64,000 nt of DNA, taken from positions 1 to 64,000 of the forward strand of contig NZ_SMKW01000034.1 in the NCBI RefSeq assembly GCF_004348985.1, given 5' to 3'. How positions within the stretch are numbered: position 1 is the first letter of the stretch; the number at the start of each line of letters is the position of its first letter. Both the position numbers and the translations under genes were made by a program. The DNA comes from Saccharopolyspora elongata. Lineage in GTDB: Bacteria; Actinomycetota; Actinomycetes; Mycobacteriales; Pseudonocardiaceae. The notes under the pieces are model-generated. The model was not told the origin of the DNA, ran no database searches, and was given only the letters and a program-made list of their open reading frames with translations. Below are positions 33,415-41,477 of this stretch, piece after piece.

Positions 33415-33873
33415 CTATGCACCGTCGTCGCCATCTCGCAGGGAATGGATCATGCTCTGCAGGATCCGGAACGCGCCTGACTGCTCGGTCTCGGTCATGC
33501 CGGCCAGCATTCTGACCTCGACGGACCGGACCGCTACGGTCGCCTTCTCGAGCCTCCGTCGCCCGCGAGGCGTGAGCCGCGTGGGAAGAACCTTCCCGAC
33601 GGGTGCCTCCGCAGGCCTGGTCACGTCGCCCTCTCGTTCCAGGGTCTGGAGCAGCACGTTCATCGTCTGCCGTGTCACGAACGCGCCCCGGGCGAGCTCG
33701 GAGTTCGACAAGCCCGGTCGTTGAGCCAGCAGCTCGAGGCAGGAGTAGTGCGTCACGCTCATCCCGAGTGGCCGCAGCACCTCCTCCATGGCTGCGCGCA
33801 GGGCGCTCGAGGCCTCTTTCAGCAGGTAGCCCAGTGATTTGTTCAGGTCGACGCCGACACCGTCTTGACTCAT
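33415..33873 (-). CDS. MarR-family transcriptional regulator
   Basis: Winged-helix regulator of 152 residues: MSVTHYSCLELLAQRPGLSNSELARGAFVTRQTMNVLLQTLERE is helices 2-4 with the recognition helix, followed by the wing VLPTRLTPRGRRRL. The ATG at 33873 overlaps the first of two TGTCAG-N4-CTGACA sites, which implies autoregulation. It is divergent from the VOC gene, a common MarR/detoxification pair. Confidence 0.9.
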   Translation of the reverse strand: MSQDGVGVDLNKSLGYLLKEASSALRAAMEEVLRPLGMSVTHYSCLELLAQRPGLSNSELARGAFVTRQTMNVLLQTLEREGDVTRPAEAPVGKVLPTRLTPRGRRRLEKATVAVRSVEVRMLAGMTETEQSGAFRILQSMIHSLRDGDDGA

Positions 33874-33889
33874 GTCAGTATTCTGACAT
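33872..33889. promoter_or_regulatory. MarR operator 1
   Basis: ATGTCAG-TATT-CTGACAT: a perfect 7-bp inverted repeat with a four-base spacer. It covers the start codon of the MarR gene. Confidence 0.8.
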
Positions 33890-33900
33890 AGATTGGCCCG

Positions 33901-33916
33901 TGTCAGAAAGCTGACA
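33901..33916. promoter_or_regulatory. MarR operator 2
   Basis: TGTCAG-AAAG-CTGACA. It has the same half-sites and spacing as operator 1, centred 28 bases away (between two and three helical turns), and ends 20 bases before the VOC start codon. Confidence 0.8.
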
Positions 33917-33936
33917 TAAAAAGAAGGAGCATCATC

Positions 33937-34305
33937 ATGCCCGCCACCGGCCCCGACTTCATCTCGCTCCAAGCGCGCGACCTCGACGCTTCGCAGGCGT
34001 TCTACGAGCAGTACCTCGGCCTCGTCCGCTCGCAGGACGGACCTCCGCACGCCGTCGTCTTCGAGACGAAGCCGATCGCGTTCGCACTCCGCGACGTCGT
34101 TCCCGGCACCGATCTCGCATCCGTTGCCCAGCCCGGCATCGGTACCGCGATCTGGCTCCACGCCACAGACGTCCAGGCCATTCACGATGCTCTCGTCGCC
34201 GACGGTCACACCATCGTCTCCGCACCGATCGACGGCCCCTTCGGTCGGACATTCACCTTCGCCGACCCCGACGGCTACCACGTCACTCTCCACGACCGCA
34301 CCTGA
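33937..34305 (+). CDS. VOC-family glyoxalase/bleomycin-resistance-like protein
   Basis: Protein of 122 residues with the paired beta-alpha modules of the VOC fold: ISLQARDLDASQAFYEQYLGL, then IWLHATDVQAIHDALVADGH and TFADPDGYHVTLHD. An AAGAAGG site precedes the ATG. Divergent from the MarR gene with two operators between, it is presumably derepressed by the MarR ligand and acts in detoxification or resistance. The actual substrate is unknown. Confidence 0.88.
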   Translation: MPATGPDFISLQARDLDASQAFYEQYLGLVRSQDGPPHAVVFETKPIAFALRDVVPGTDLASVAQPGIGTAIWLHATDVQAIHDALVADGHTIVSAPIDGPFGRTFTFADPDGYHVTLHDRT

Positions 34306-34444
34306 TAGGCCAAACGCCACCGGACGATCACCGTTCCCCGAAGACCGCGGTTGCGCCCGAGGCTCGAGAATCCGGGCGAACGTCTGTTGGCATTTTGCAG
34401 TTGACGGTGTAGGCCGGTCTGGCGCGTCGGTGCGATGGGTAGAG

Positions 34445-34499
34445 GTCGAGGTCTTCCGAGGATGAAGGTTCCTACACCGCTCATCTGGAAGACCTCGAC
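34445..34499. repeat. Inverted repeat, possible insertion-sequence end
   Basis: GTCGAGGTCTTCC (34445-34457) and its exact complement GGAAGACCTCGAC (34487-34499) flank a 29-base centre. It directly adjoins a ligase fragment at 34503, so it may mark a recombination or insertion boundary. Confidence 0.4.
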
Positions 34500-34502
34500 T
34501 GC

Positions 34503-34630
34503 GTGACGATCACCGCACTTGCGGAGATCTCCGGATGCAGCGCCAGCACCCGTTCCACCTCCGCGCGGTAGACGTTCTCACCGCCGGTGACGATCATGTC
34601 CTTGAGCCGGTCCACCACGTAGAGATAGGT
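34503..34630 (-). pseudogene. Internal fragment of an AMP-dependent acyl-CoA ligase
   Basis: The minus-strand translation [20 protein letters not shown], continuing [19 protein letters not shown], is the hinge and start of the C-terminal domain of fatty-acid-CoA ligases. About 42 residues remain. It ends abruptly next to the inverted repeat on one side and before the kinase-like gene on the other. Confidence 0.7.
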
Positions 34631-34669
34631 TCAGCGGACTCTGGTCGTGCTGCGCGACATGATCTTCGG

Positions 34670-35257
34670 TCAAGGTTTCGAGCCGAGAACCGCGACCAGG
34701 GCCTCGTAGGTCTGCTCAACCTCACCTGCCACGCTCGTTACGACGATGGCTGCCGGCCTCAGACTGAGCACATCAGCGAGTTGATCGTACATAGCCGCCA
34801 GGCGCGAAGGGCCGCCTTCACGATCGACGATCTCTTTGACCAGGCGGTGCCAGGGATCATCGTCCTCGCCGCGGCGGGCGAAGCGTTCCACAGACCGTTC
34901 CTTCGTATCCATCAACACGATCTCGCAGAACTCGGCGCCGTTGTCGTACGCGACAGTCGCGAAGCGCTCAATCTCGCTCAATCGCCCCAAAAACTGCGGC
35001 ATGATGATGTCACGGCCGGATCGCAGGTGCGTGCCCGCCATGCTCAAGGCCATCGGCCGAACGATCTCTCCGGTCTCCGCAAACCGATCGCGCCAGCCAC
35101 CGATCAATCCCCGCAGCTGGTCGATGTCCAGATTGAGCACACCTACGTGATCGTCCACATAATGTCGCGCGAGCGTCGACTTGCCGATGCCGGGCGGCCC
35201 ATTGAGATGGATGAGGCGAGGCACGCTGTGCAGTCTAGGTCCTCCAGCCTGTCGCAT
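34670..35257 (-). CDS. P-loop ATPase/kinase-like protein (zeta-toxin/AAA type)
   Basis: Protein of 195 residues. Walker A is IHLNGPPGIGKSTLARHY, followed by LNLDIDQLRGLIGGWRD (a substrate-binding Asp as in small-molecule kinases), MPQFLGRLSEIERF and a lid region RRGEDDDPWHRLVK. It resembles the AAA_33 or gluconate-kinase-like group that phosphorylates small molecules. The ATG at 35257 has AGGA upstream; the GTG at 35224 (VPRLIHLNG) would give the tighter start seen in relatives. It is preceded by a hairpin (35283-35311). Substrate unknown. Confidence 0.75.
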   Translation of the reverse strand: MRQAGGPRLHSVPRLIHLNGPPGIGKSTLARHYVDDHVGVLNLDIDQLRGLIGGWRDRFAETGEIVRPMALSMAGTHLRSGRDIIMPQFLGRLSEIERFATVAYDNGAEFCEIVLMDTKERSVERFARRGEDDDPWHRLVKEIVDREGGPSRLAAMYDQLADVLSLRPAAIVVTSVAGEVEQTYEALVAVLGSKP

Positions 35258-35282
35258 GCGTGATTTCCTGGCTCCGCGGGCT

Positions 35283-35311
35283 TGTTCGCCCCTCGCCTCC
35301 AGGGGCGAACA
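35283..35311. terminator. Hairpin upstream of the kinase-like gene
   Basis: TGTTCGCCCCT (35283-35293), loop CGCCTCC, then the exact complement (35301-35311): an 11-bp stem. It is 26 bases from the kinase ATG. The remaining 300 bases to the M20 gene show nothing else. Confidence 0.5.
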
Positions 35312-35611
35312 TGAGATTGCGAGAACGCGTCGTCTTCGACCCCATCCAGATGCCTGACTCGTTGCGTGCGGCGGGTCGGGCTTCACCGCGTCAAAGCCGT
35401 CTCCGACGGCGTTCGCGCGTACCGCGGAGTAGGGCAGCACTTCACTCTGGACACTGGTCGCCGCATCCCATACCGTCCGGTCGGACAGCTGCGGCCCGTC
35501 CCTCGGAAGGGTCCGGCTCCGGTGGATCGGAACGGCTCACGCAGGATCAGAATCCGTCGAATTCAGACAAATCCGATGTACCGACATTCGCGAGTAGGCA
35601 AGGAGCAGGGC

Positions 35612-36832
35612 ATGACCTTCCTCGAAGATGCCACGGCGATGCAGGGTGACCTGGTCGAGCTGCGCAAGCGGCTGCACAGCCATCCGGAGATCGGGCTCGA
35701 GCTGCCACGCACTCAGGAGGCGGTGCTCTCCGCGCTCGGGGGACTCCCCTTGGAGATCACGACGGGCACGAGGACGACGTCGGTCACCGCGGTGCTCCGT
35801 GGTGGGCAACGGGAGGCAACGGACCCGAAGACCGTGCTGATCCGCGGCGACATGGACGCGTTGCCGGTCGATGAGGAGACCGGGCTGGACTTCGCCGCGA
35901 CGAACGGCGCGATGCACGCGTGCGGGCACGACCTGCACACCACCTCGCTCGTCGGCGCCGCGAAACTGCTGTGCCAGCACCGCGACACGCTCAAGGGCGA
36001 CGTGGTGATGATGTTCCAGCCCGGTGAGGAGGGCTTCGACGGCGCAGGTGTCATGATCGAGGAAGGCGTCCTCGACGCTGCCGGCAAGCGCGTCGACGCC
36101 GCGTTCGGCATGCACGTGTTCTCCAGTCAGCTGCCGTCGGGGCTGTTCACCAGCAAGGCCGGGACGGTCATGTCCGCGTCGCACGGTCTCTCCGTCACCG
36201 TCCGCGGAGCCGGTGGCCATGGGTCGGCTCCGCACCGGGCAAAGGACCCGATCGTCGCGGCAGCGGCGATGGTCACCGCACTGCAGACGATGGTGACCCG
36301 CACCTTCGACATCTTCGACCCCGTCGTGATCACCGTCGGGCGATTCGCCGGTGGCACGAAGCGCAACGTCATCCCGGACACCGCGACGTTCGAAGCGACC
36401 GTTCGCTGCTACAGCGAGGCGAACGAGGACCTGCTCACCTCCTCGATCCGGCGCACGCTGGAGGGCGTCGCGGCATCGCACGGCGTCGACGTCGAGTACC
36501 GGTTCGAGAGCGAGTATCCGACGACCGTCAACACGGCTGCCGAGGTCGACTTCGGCGCCGACGTGGTCCGCAACGTCCTCGGCGAGGAGCGCTACCAGGA
36601 GATGCCCCACCCGGTGTCGGGGTCGGAGGACTTCTCCCGGGTCATAGCCGCCGTCCCCGGGGCGTTCCTCGGCATCGGCGCTACCCCGCCGGGGCTCGAC
36701 CCGGAGGCCGCCCCGATGAACCACTCGCCGCGCGCGGACTTCGATCCGGCCGTGCTCTCCGACGCGGCCGCCATCTACGCCGGTCTCGCCGCCCGCAGGC
36801 TGGACGTGTTCGCCGAGGAGGCGACATCGTGA
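35612..36832 (+). CDS. M20-family amidohydrolase
   Basis: Zinc amidohydrolase of 406 residues of the M20D (aminoacylase/hippurate hydrolase/IAA-amino-acid hydrolase) type. Metal-site motifs are RGDMDALPVDEETG, MHACGHDLHTTSLVG, FQPGEEGFDGAGVMIEEG, and HGSAPHRAKDP in the dimerisation domain. It cleaves N-acyl or N-aryl-acyl amino acids. AAGGAG precedes the ATG. The stop overlaps the GTG of the MHS transporter (GTGA), so an imported conjugate is likely its substrate. IAA-conjugate hydrolysis would fit the iac locus 20 kb away, but that is speculation. Confidence 0.9.
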   Translation: MTFLEDATAMQGDLVELRKRLHSHPEIGLELPRTQEAVLSALGGLPLEITTGTRTTSVTAVLRGGQREATDPKTVLIRGDMDALPVDEETGLDFAATNGAMHACGHDLHTTSLVGAAKLLCQHRDTLKGDVVMMFQPGEEGFDGAGVMIEEGVLDAAGKRVDAAFGMHVFSSQLPSGLFTSKAGTVMSASHGLSVTVRGAGGHGSAPHRAKDPIVAAAAMVTALQTMVTRTFDIFDPVVITVGRFAGGTKRNVIPDTATFEATVRCYSEANEDLLTSSIRRTLEGVAASHGVDVEYRFESEYPTTVNTAAEVDFGADVVRNVLGEERYQEMPHPVSGSEDFSRVIAAVPGAFLGIGATPPGLDPEAAPMNHSPRADFDPAVLSDAAAIYAGLAARRLDVFAEEATS

Positions 36833-38217
36833 GCGACACACCTCGGTCCAGCGGCCACATCCAGACTTCGGCTGACCAGAGCAAGTCCCGCACGCTCTTC
36901 GGCATCGGCTCCGGCAATGCGATGGAGTGGTTCGACTGGGGCGTCTACACCACTTTCACCCCTTTCTTCGCCTCGCAGTTCTTCCACAGCGACGACCCCG
37001 TCTCCGACGTGCTGAAGACGCTCATCGTGTTCGCGGTCGGGTTCATCGCCCGCCCGTTCGGCGGCGCATTGTTCGGCTGGATCGCCGACAAGATGGGCCG
37101 CAAGCTCTCCATGTCGCTGTGCGTCGCGCTCGCCGCGGGCGGCAGCCTGCTGATCGGCATCTCGCCGAACTACGCCACCATCGGCATCGGCGCGTCCCTC
37201 ATCCTGGTCCTCGCCCGCCTCGCCCAAGGCCTCGCGCACGGCGGCGAACTGCCCTCTGCACAGACGTACATCGCCGAGACCGCTCCCAAGGAGAAGCGCG
37301 GGCTGTGGTCCAGCCTCATCTACTTCTCCGGCACCATCGGGCAGCTCACCGGCACCCTGCTCGCCGCCGTGCTCTCCACGATGCTGACCCCCGAGGCGAT
37401 GAACGCCTACGGCTGGAGGCTTCCGTTCATCATCGGTGGCGTGTTCGGGTTCTACGCACTGTTCATGCGCTTGCGCATGCACGAGACCGAGGCCTTCGTC
37501 GAGGAAGCCATCCACGACGACCCCACCGGTAACGAGGACGAGGATCACCTGCACACCAAGAAGGGCGCCATCTGGCAGACCGTCAAGGCACATCCCAAGC
37601 TGCTCTTCCAGGTCATCGGCATGACCGTGGGTGCGACCGTCCTCTACTACGTGTGGGCGATCTCGGCCCCCGCGTACGCCATCAGCGTGATCAAGGTGCC
37701 GGCGGCTCAGGCGTTGTGGGCCGGCGTCGGGGCGCAGATCGTCTTCCTGGCCGCCGTCCCCCTGTTCGGCGCGCTCTCGGACCGCATCGGCCGCAAGCCG
37801 ATCCTGCTGTCCGCGGTCGTCGGTCTCTCGATCCTGAGCTTCCCGCTGAACGCGATGCTCAACGAGTCGGCGTGGTCGTTGTTCTTCGCGATGTCGATCG
37901 CGCTGATCTTCCTGGCCATGTCGACGTCCATCGGGCCCGCCGTCTATGCGGAGATCTTCCCGACCCGGATCCGGGCGATCGGCCTGGCCGTGCCCTACTC
38001 GATCGCCGTGGCGCTGTTCGGCGGCACTGCCCCCTACCTGCAGACGTTCTTCGCCAGCCAAGGCATGGCAGGCGCGTTCACCTGGTACAGCATTGCGCTC
38101 GGCCTGATCAGTGGCCTCGTCGTGCTGACGCTGCCGGAGACGAAGGGCATCGACCTGAAAGACAAGTCGGTCGGGCAGCACGGGCGCCGCAAGGCACTGC
38201 GCGAGGTGTCGGGCTGA
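36829..38217 (+). CDS. MFS transporter, metabolite:H+ symporter (MHS) family
   Basis: Membrane protein of 462 residues with 12 helices. GSGNAMEWFDWGVYTTFTPFF is the MHS start; FIARPFGGALFGWIADKMGRK is the loop 2-3 motif and RLAQGLAHGGELPSAQTYI the helix 4 motif. KgtP/ShiA/ProP relatives import carboxylates, shikimate or betaine with protons. Translationally coupled to the M20 amidohydrolase, so it probably imports its N-acyl amino-acid substrate. A hairpin follows. Confidence 0.9.
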   Translation: MSDTPRSSGHIQTSADQSKSRTLFGIGSGNAMEWFDWGVYTTFTPFFASQFFHSDDPVSDVLKTLIVFAVGFIARPFGGALFGWIADKMGRKLSMSLCVALAAGGSLLIGISPNYATIGIGASLILVLARLAQGLAHGGELPSAQTYIAETAPKEKRGLWSSLIYFSGTIGQLTGTLLAAVLSTMLTPEAMNAYGWRLPFIIGGVFGFYALFMRLRMHETEAFVEEAIHDDPTGNEDEDHLHTKKGAIWQTVKAHPKLLFQVIGMTVGATVLYYVWAISAPAYAISVIKVPAAQALWAGVGAQIVFLAAVPLFGALSDRIGRKPILLSAVVGLSILSFPLNAMLNESAWSLFFAMSIALIFLAMSTSIGPAVYAEIFPTRIRAIGLAVPYSIAVALFGGTAPYLQTFFASQGMAGAFTWYSIALGLISGLVVLTLPETKGIDLKDKSVGQHGRRKALREVSG

Positions 38218-38224
38218 GAGCACC

Positions 38225-38260
38225 GGCTGGTCAGGGGGATACGCCGCTCCCTGACCAGCC
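38225..38260. terminator. Hairpin terminator of the M20/MHS operon
   Basis: GGCTGGTCAGGG and its exact complement form a 12-bp stem with a 12-base loop, beginning seven bases after the transporter stop. The rest of the gap to 38388 is empty. Confidence 0.8.
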
Positions 38261-38388
38261 CGGCCCGCTCCTTGTAGCGGTCGGGATCGTCGTCAGATCG
38301 TGTGCTGGCGGGTGTTGGCCGATCCGATGTGGACGATGGACCGATTGACATTGTGGAGTGTGCGCTGCGGGAAGGGCGAGTGTCTGGT

Positions 38389-39024
38389 TCATACGCGCAT
38401 CTCCAACAGTGGGCGGCCGGTTCCCGTGGTGACGAGCAGGAGCGACACCTGGTCCCGGGGAATCGCGGACGCGCCCGACAACCGGGCTTCGCTGGTCGGA
38501 GTCCGCGACCACGTGGCGGCCTGCTCCGCTCGGCCGTCGCGGGCCACCACCCAGGCCACGAAACGTTCGTCCGGCGGCAGGTTCTCCACGTGCAGCGACA
38601 CCGCCGTCCCCCATGGACGGCTCTCCAGCTTGCCGTGCCCGTGCGATGCCACGCCCGCTGCTGCCACCAGCTCGGACCCCTGCGGTTCCCACGAGACCGC
38701 GGCCATGCCGCCGAGGGTTCCCGCGCCGAACAGCACGACTGCGGCGACGGCCAGCAGCCACCTCCGCTTCCGCGGCGGCGCCGCTCGTTCGGTGCGGGCT
38801 TTCTCGATCAGCTTCGCCCACTCCGGCTCGGATGGTTCGATCGGTTCTGGTGGTGGACCGGCGCGGTGCAACAATCCGGGAAGCCCCGCGTAGCCGGACA
38901 GTTCTTCCCTGCATTCCGCGCAGTGGCCGAGGTGTTCCTCGAAACGCCGGCGCTCTTCTGGGTCCAGACCACCGAGCACGTAAGCCCCCAGCAGCTTGCG
39001 AACTTCCGCGTGCCCCTCGTTCAC
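38389..39024 (-). CDS. Anti-sigma factor (zf-HC2, RskA-like)
   Basis: Membrane protein of 211 residues. The cytoplasmic N-terminus carries a zinc-binding anti-sigma domain (RRFEEHLGHCAECREEL). One transmembrane helix follows (about residues 88-110, WLLAVAAVVLFGAGTLGGMAAV), then an external domain (WGTAVSLHVENLPPDERFVAWV, continuing to TTGTGRPLLEMRV) like the RskA C-terminal domain. It sequesters the sigma factor until an envelope signal releases it. The GTG at 39024 overlaps the sigma stop (GTGA). Confidence 0.85.
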   Translation of the reverse strand: MNEGHAEVRKLLGAYVLGGLDPEERRRFEEHLGHCAECREELSGYAGLPGLLHRAGPPPEPIEPSEPEWAKLIEKARTERAAPPRKRRWLLAVAAVVLFGAGTLGGMAAVSWEPQGSELVAAAGVASHGHGKLESRPWGTAVSLHVENLPPDERFVAWVVARDGRAEQAATWSRTPTSEARLSGASAIPRDQVSLLLVTTGTGRPLLEMRV

Positions 39025-39530
39025 CGGACCACTCCCATCTCCTCCAAGGCCGTTCGCAGCGATCGCACCGCGTAGTAGGCACGGGACTTCACGGTTCCTT
39101 GTGGAATCCCCAGTTGTTCCGCCGCTTCGGCAACGCTGCGCCCCTGGAAGTACAACGCCACCACGACTGCGCGGTGCTGGGCCGACAGCCGCTGGAGCGC
39201 TTCGCCGACGAGCCAGCCGTCCAGCAGCCGGTCCAGGTCGTCGGCCACCGGCTGCGATTCGACGACCCCATCGTCGCGGACGAGGCGCGGGCGGCGCTGC
39301 TCGGCGCGCCAGTCGTCGATCAGGATGTTGCGCGCGATCGAGAACAGGTACGACCGGGGGTCGCCGCGGGCGGGATCGATCGAATCGAGGTTCCGCCACG
39401 CGCGGAGCAGCGTCTCCTGCACGACGTCCTCGGCCCGCTGCCGGTCTTCCGTGTACCGCAGGACGAACGCGGTCAGCATGCCCCCGTACTCCTCGTACAT
39501 CGCACGAAGCAGTCGCTCGTTCGCACTCAT
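39021..39530 (-). CDS. ECF RNA polymerase sigma factor
   Basis: Sigma-70 family protein of 169 residues: region 2 has EDRQRAEDVVQETLLRAWRN and YLFSIARNILIDDWR; region 4 has LQRLSAQHRAVVVALYFQGR and the HTH EAAEQLGIPQGTVKSRAYYA. The ATG at 39530 was chosen over 39584 because MSANERLLRAMYEEYGGML is the family start. Co-translated with its anti-sigma factor and divergent from a lipoprotein/catalase/cytochrome b561 set that it may control. Confidence 0.9.
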   Translation of the reverse strand: MSANERLLRAMYEEYGGMLTAFVLRYTEDRQRAEDVVQETLLRAWRNLDSIDPARGDPRSYLFSIARNILIDDWRAEQRRPRLVRDDGVVESQPVADDLDRLLDGWLVGEALQRLSAQHRAVVVALYFQGRSVAEAAEQLGIPQGTVKSRAYYAVRSLRTALEEMGVVR

Positions 39531-39683
39531 CGCACTCCGTCCTGCGTCAGCCGCATTCTCCGCGCCCGGGTGTACGTCGCGCACACCCGGCCGGTTCAGT
39601 GATCCCGGCTACGTTCTTGCGCTGAACCGCCGCGCGACCGCAGACGTACGGGGAGTCAAGGCAAACGAACGGAAGGGAATACC
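39531..39683. promoter_or_regulatory. Divergent promoter region, sigma/lipoprotein
   Basis: Contains an inverted repeat CCGGGTGT (39566-39573) and ACACCCGG (39583-39590). An ECF-type promoter is expected here for both directions, but I cannot fix a -35/-10 pair by eye. Confidence 0.4.
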
Positions 39684-40163
39684 ATGCCAATGCGCGGAAT
39701 CGCGGTCCTGGCCACCGGTGCCTGCATGATCACCATCGCGGCGTGCGGGACGAGCGAGCAGCCCGGCTCCCAGCCGCAGCCGGCCGCCACGCCTGCACCC
39801 GCTCCTACCGTGGTCGGCACCCGCACCGCACCCACCGGCGACTACCTGGTCGACGCATCGGGCCGGACTCTCTACCTCTTCACCAAGGACGAACCCAACA
39901 CCTCTCGGTGCGTGGGCCCGTGCGCAGCGAATTGGCCGCCGCTGAGCGGAACTCCGCAGGCCGGCCCTGGAGTGGACCTGGCGAAGCTCGGAACCGTGAA
40001 CCGCCCCGACGGCAGCCGGCAAATCACCTTCGCCGGAAAGCCGCTCTACTACTTCGCAGAGGACATGGCCGCCGGAGACGTCAAGGGGCAGGACAAGATG
40101 CACGCTTGGTATCTCGTCAGCCCCAACGGCGAAGCGATCAAAACCGCCGCGCCGACCGGCTGA
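39684..40163 (+). CDS. Secreted lipoprotein with COG4315 repeats
   Basis: Protein of 159 residues. The signal peptide ends in a lipobox (TIAAC, Cys at about residue 21), so it is tethered to the membrane outer face. A Pro/Ala linker leads to two copies of the COG4315 repeat: GDYLVDASGRTLYLFTKDEP with CVGPCAANWPPL, and GSRQITFAGKPLYYFAEDMA with KMHAWYLVSPNG. This family is linked to ECF sigma loci and redox or metal stress in actinomycetes; the two Cys may hold a cofactor or disulphide. Confidence 0.88.
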   Translation: MPMRGIAVLATGACMITIAACGTSEQPGSQPQPAATPAPAPTVVGTRTAPTGDYLVDASGRTLYLFTKDEPNTSRCVGPCAANWPPLSGTPQAGPGVDLAKLGTVNRPDGSRQITFAGKPLYYFAEDMAAGDVKGQDKMHAWYLVSPNGEAIKTAAPTG

Positions 40164-40171
40164 ACCGCGAT

Positions 40172-40211
40172 GGGCCGTTCTCGGACAGCCGGCTCTGCCC
40201 GAGAACGGCCC
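40172..40211. terminator. Terminator of the lipoprotein gene
   Basis: GGGCCGTTCTCGG and its complement CCGAGAACGGCCC form a 13-bp stem with a 14-base loop, nine bases after the stop. Confidence 0.8.
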
Positions 40212-40376
40212 GTTCCTTCGCATCAGTGCAGCACACCGCAGTCGAATCAACGGACGTGACAGGGACGCATGCCCACAGCGCACAACGCTGATGTGATCGA
40301 CGCCACTTCGATCGGTTGAACAACGCGGCTGCGACCCACGTATTCCTCCCGGAGTTTCCGTGTTCAAGGAGGAGAC

Positions 40377-41477
40377 ATGAACGATGACGTGGAGGGCTCC
40401 CGCCTGCCTCGTCGCTCGGTGGTCAACCGTCGATCCGCACTCCTGGGACTGACCGGGGTGGCCGCTGCGAGCGCAACGAGCGCCGGCGCTTTTCTCTATT
40501 CCGGCGGGTGGTTGAGCACCGACGAGTTGACACCGAAGCGAATCGCGGACGGGTTCGAGCAGGTGTACGGCAAGCACGACGGGTTCAGACGCAACCATGC
40601 CAAGGGCGTGAGCGTCTCCGGATTCTTCGACAGCAACGGTTCGGGAGCCGCGGTCTCAAGAGCGGCGGTGTTCCAAGGTGGTCGAATCCCGGTGACAGGA
40701 CGTTTCTCACTGTCCGGAGGGATGCCCCATGCCACCGATGCCCACGGCACGATTCGCGGACTCGGACTGCTCTTCCACGTGCCGAACGGCGAGCAATGGC
40801 GCACCGCGCTGATCAACATCCCGGTCTTTCCGGATAGATCCGTGCAAGGGTTCTACGAACGACTCCTCGCGTCGAAGCCACTTCCCGGTACGGGCAAACC
40901 GGACCCGCAGAAGATGTCCGGCTTCCTCGCCCAGCACCCCGAAACCGCCAAGGCGATGGAGATCATCAAGGCGAACCCGCCGACGTCCGGCTTCGACAAC
41001 AGCACCTTCAACAGCCTGAACACGTTCCTGGCGACCAACGCGGCGGACGTGACGACTGCGATTCGCTGGTCGCTGGTGCCTACTCACTTCGCAGCGCCGA
41101 TGCAAGCGGCTGCTCCTGCGGGGAAGGACTACTTGTTCGATGAACTGGTCGGCAAGGTAGCGGAAAGCCCGTTGCAGTGGCGTTTGATCCTGACCGTCGG
41201 CCAACCGAACGATCCCACGGACGATCCGACCATCCCGTGGACAGGCGACCACCAGAGGATCGACGCGGGCATGCTCACGATCGACTCCGTGCAGACCGAG
41301 GCGAGCAGCAATGTCCGGGATACCAACTTCGACCCTCTCGTACTGCCCGACGGGCTGGCGGCCTCCGATGATCCATTGCTCAGCGCCCGCTCGGCCGTTT
41401 ACGCCCAGTCGTTCACGCGGCGAGCCGGCGAACCCAAGCACCCCGGTGCGATCGACGTGGCGAAGGAGCCCCGGTGA
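40377..41477 (+). CDS. Catalase-family haem protein, Tat-exported
   Basis: Protein of 366 residues of the small SrpA-like catalase family. The N-terminus holds twin arginines before a hydrophobic stretch (NRRSALLGLTGVAAASATS), suggesting Tat export. The distal His is in RRNHAKGVSVSGFF, and the proximal haem-ligand Tyr region is ARSAVYAQSFTRRAGEP. Such short catalases act as catalase or peroxidase towards organic peroxides. Its stop overlaps the GTG of a cytochrome b561 gene, as in other SrpA/b561 pairs. Confidence 0.88.
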   Translation: MNDDVEGSRLPRRSVVNRRSALLGLTGVAAASATSAGAFLYSGGWLSTDELTPKRIADGFEQVYGKHDGFRRNHAKGVSVSGFFDSNGSGAAVSRAAVFQGGRIPVTGRFSLSGGMPHATDAHGTIRGLGLLFHVPNGEQWRTALINIPVFPDRSVQGFYERLLASKPLPGTGKPDPQKMSGFLAQHPETAKAMEIIKANPPTSGFDNSTFNSLNTFLATNAADVTTAIRWSLVPTHFAAPMQAAAPAGKDYLFDELVGKVAESPLQWRLILTVGQPNDPTDDPTIPWTGDHQRIDAGMLTIDSVQTEASSNVRDTNFDPLVLPDGLAASDDPLLSARSAVYAQSFTRRAGEPKHPGAIDVAKEPR

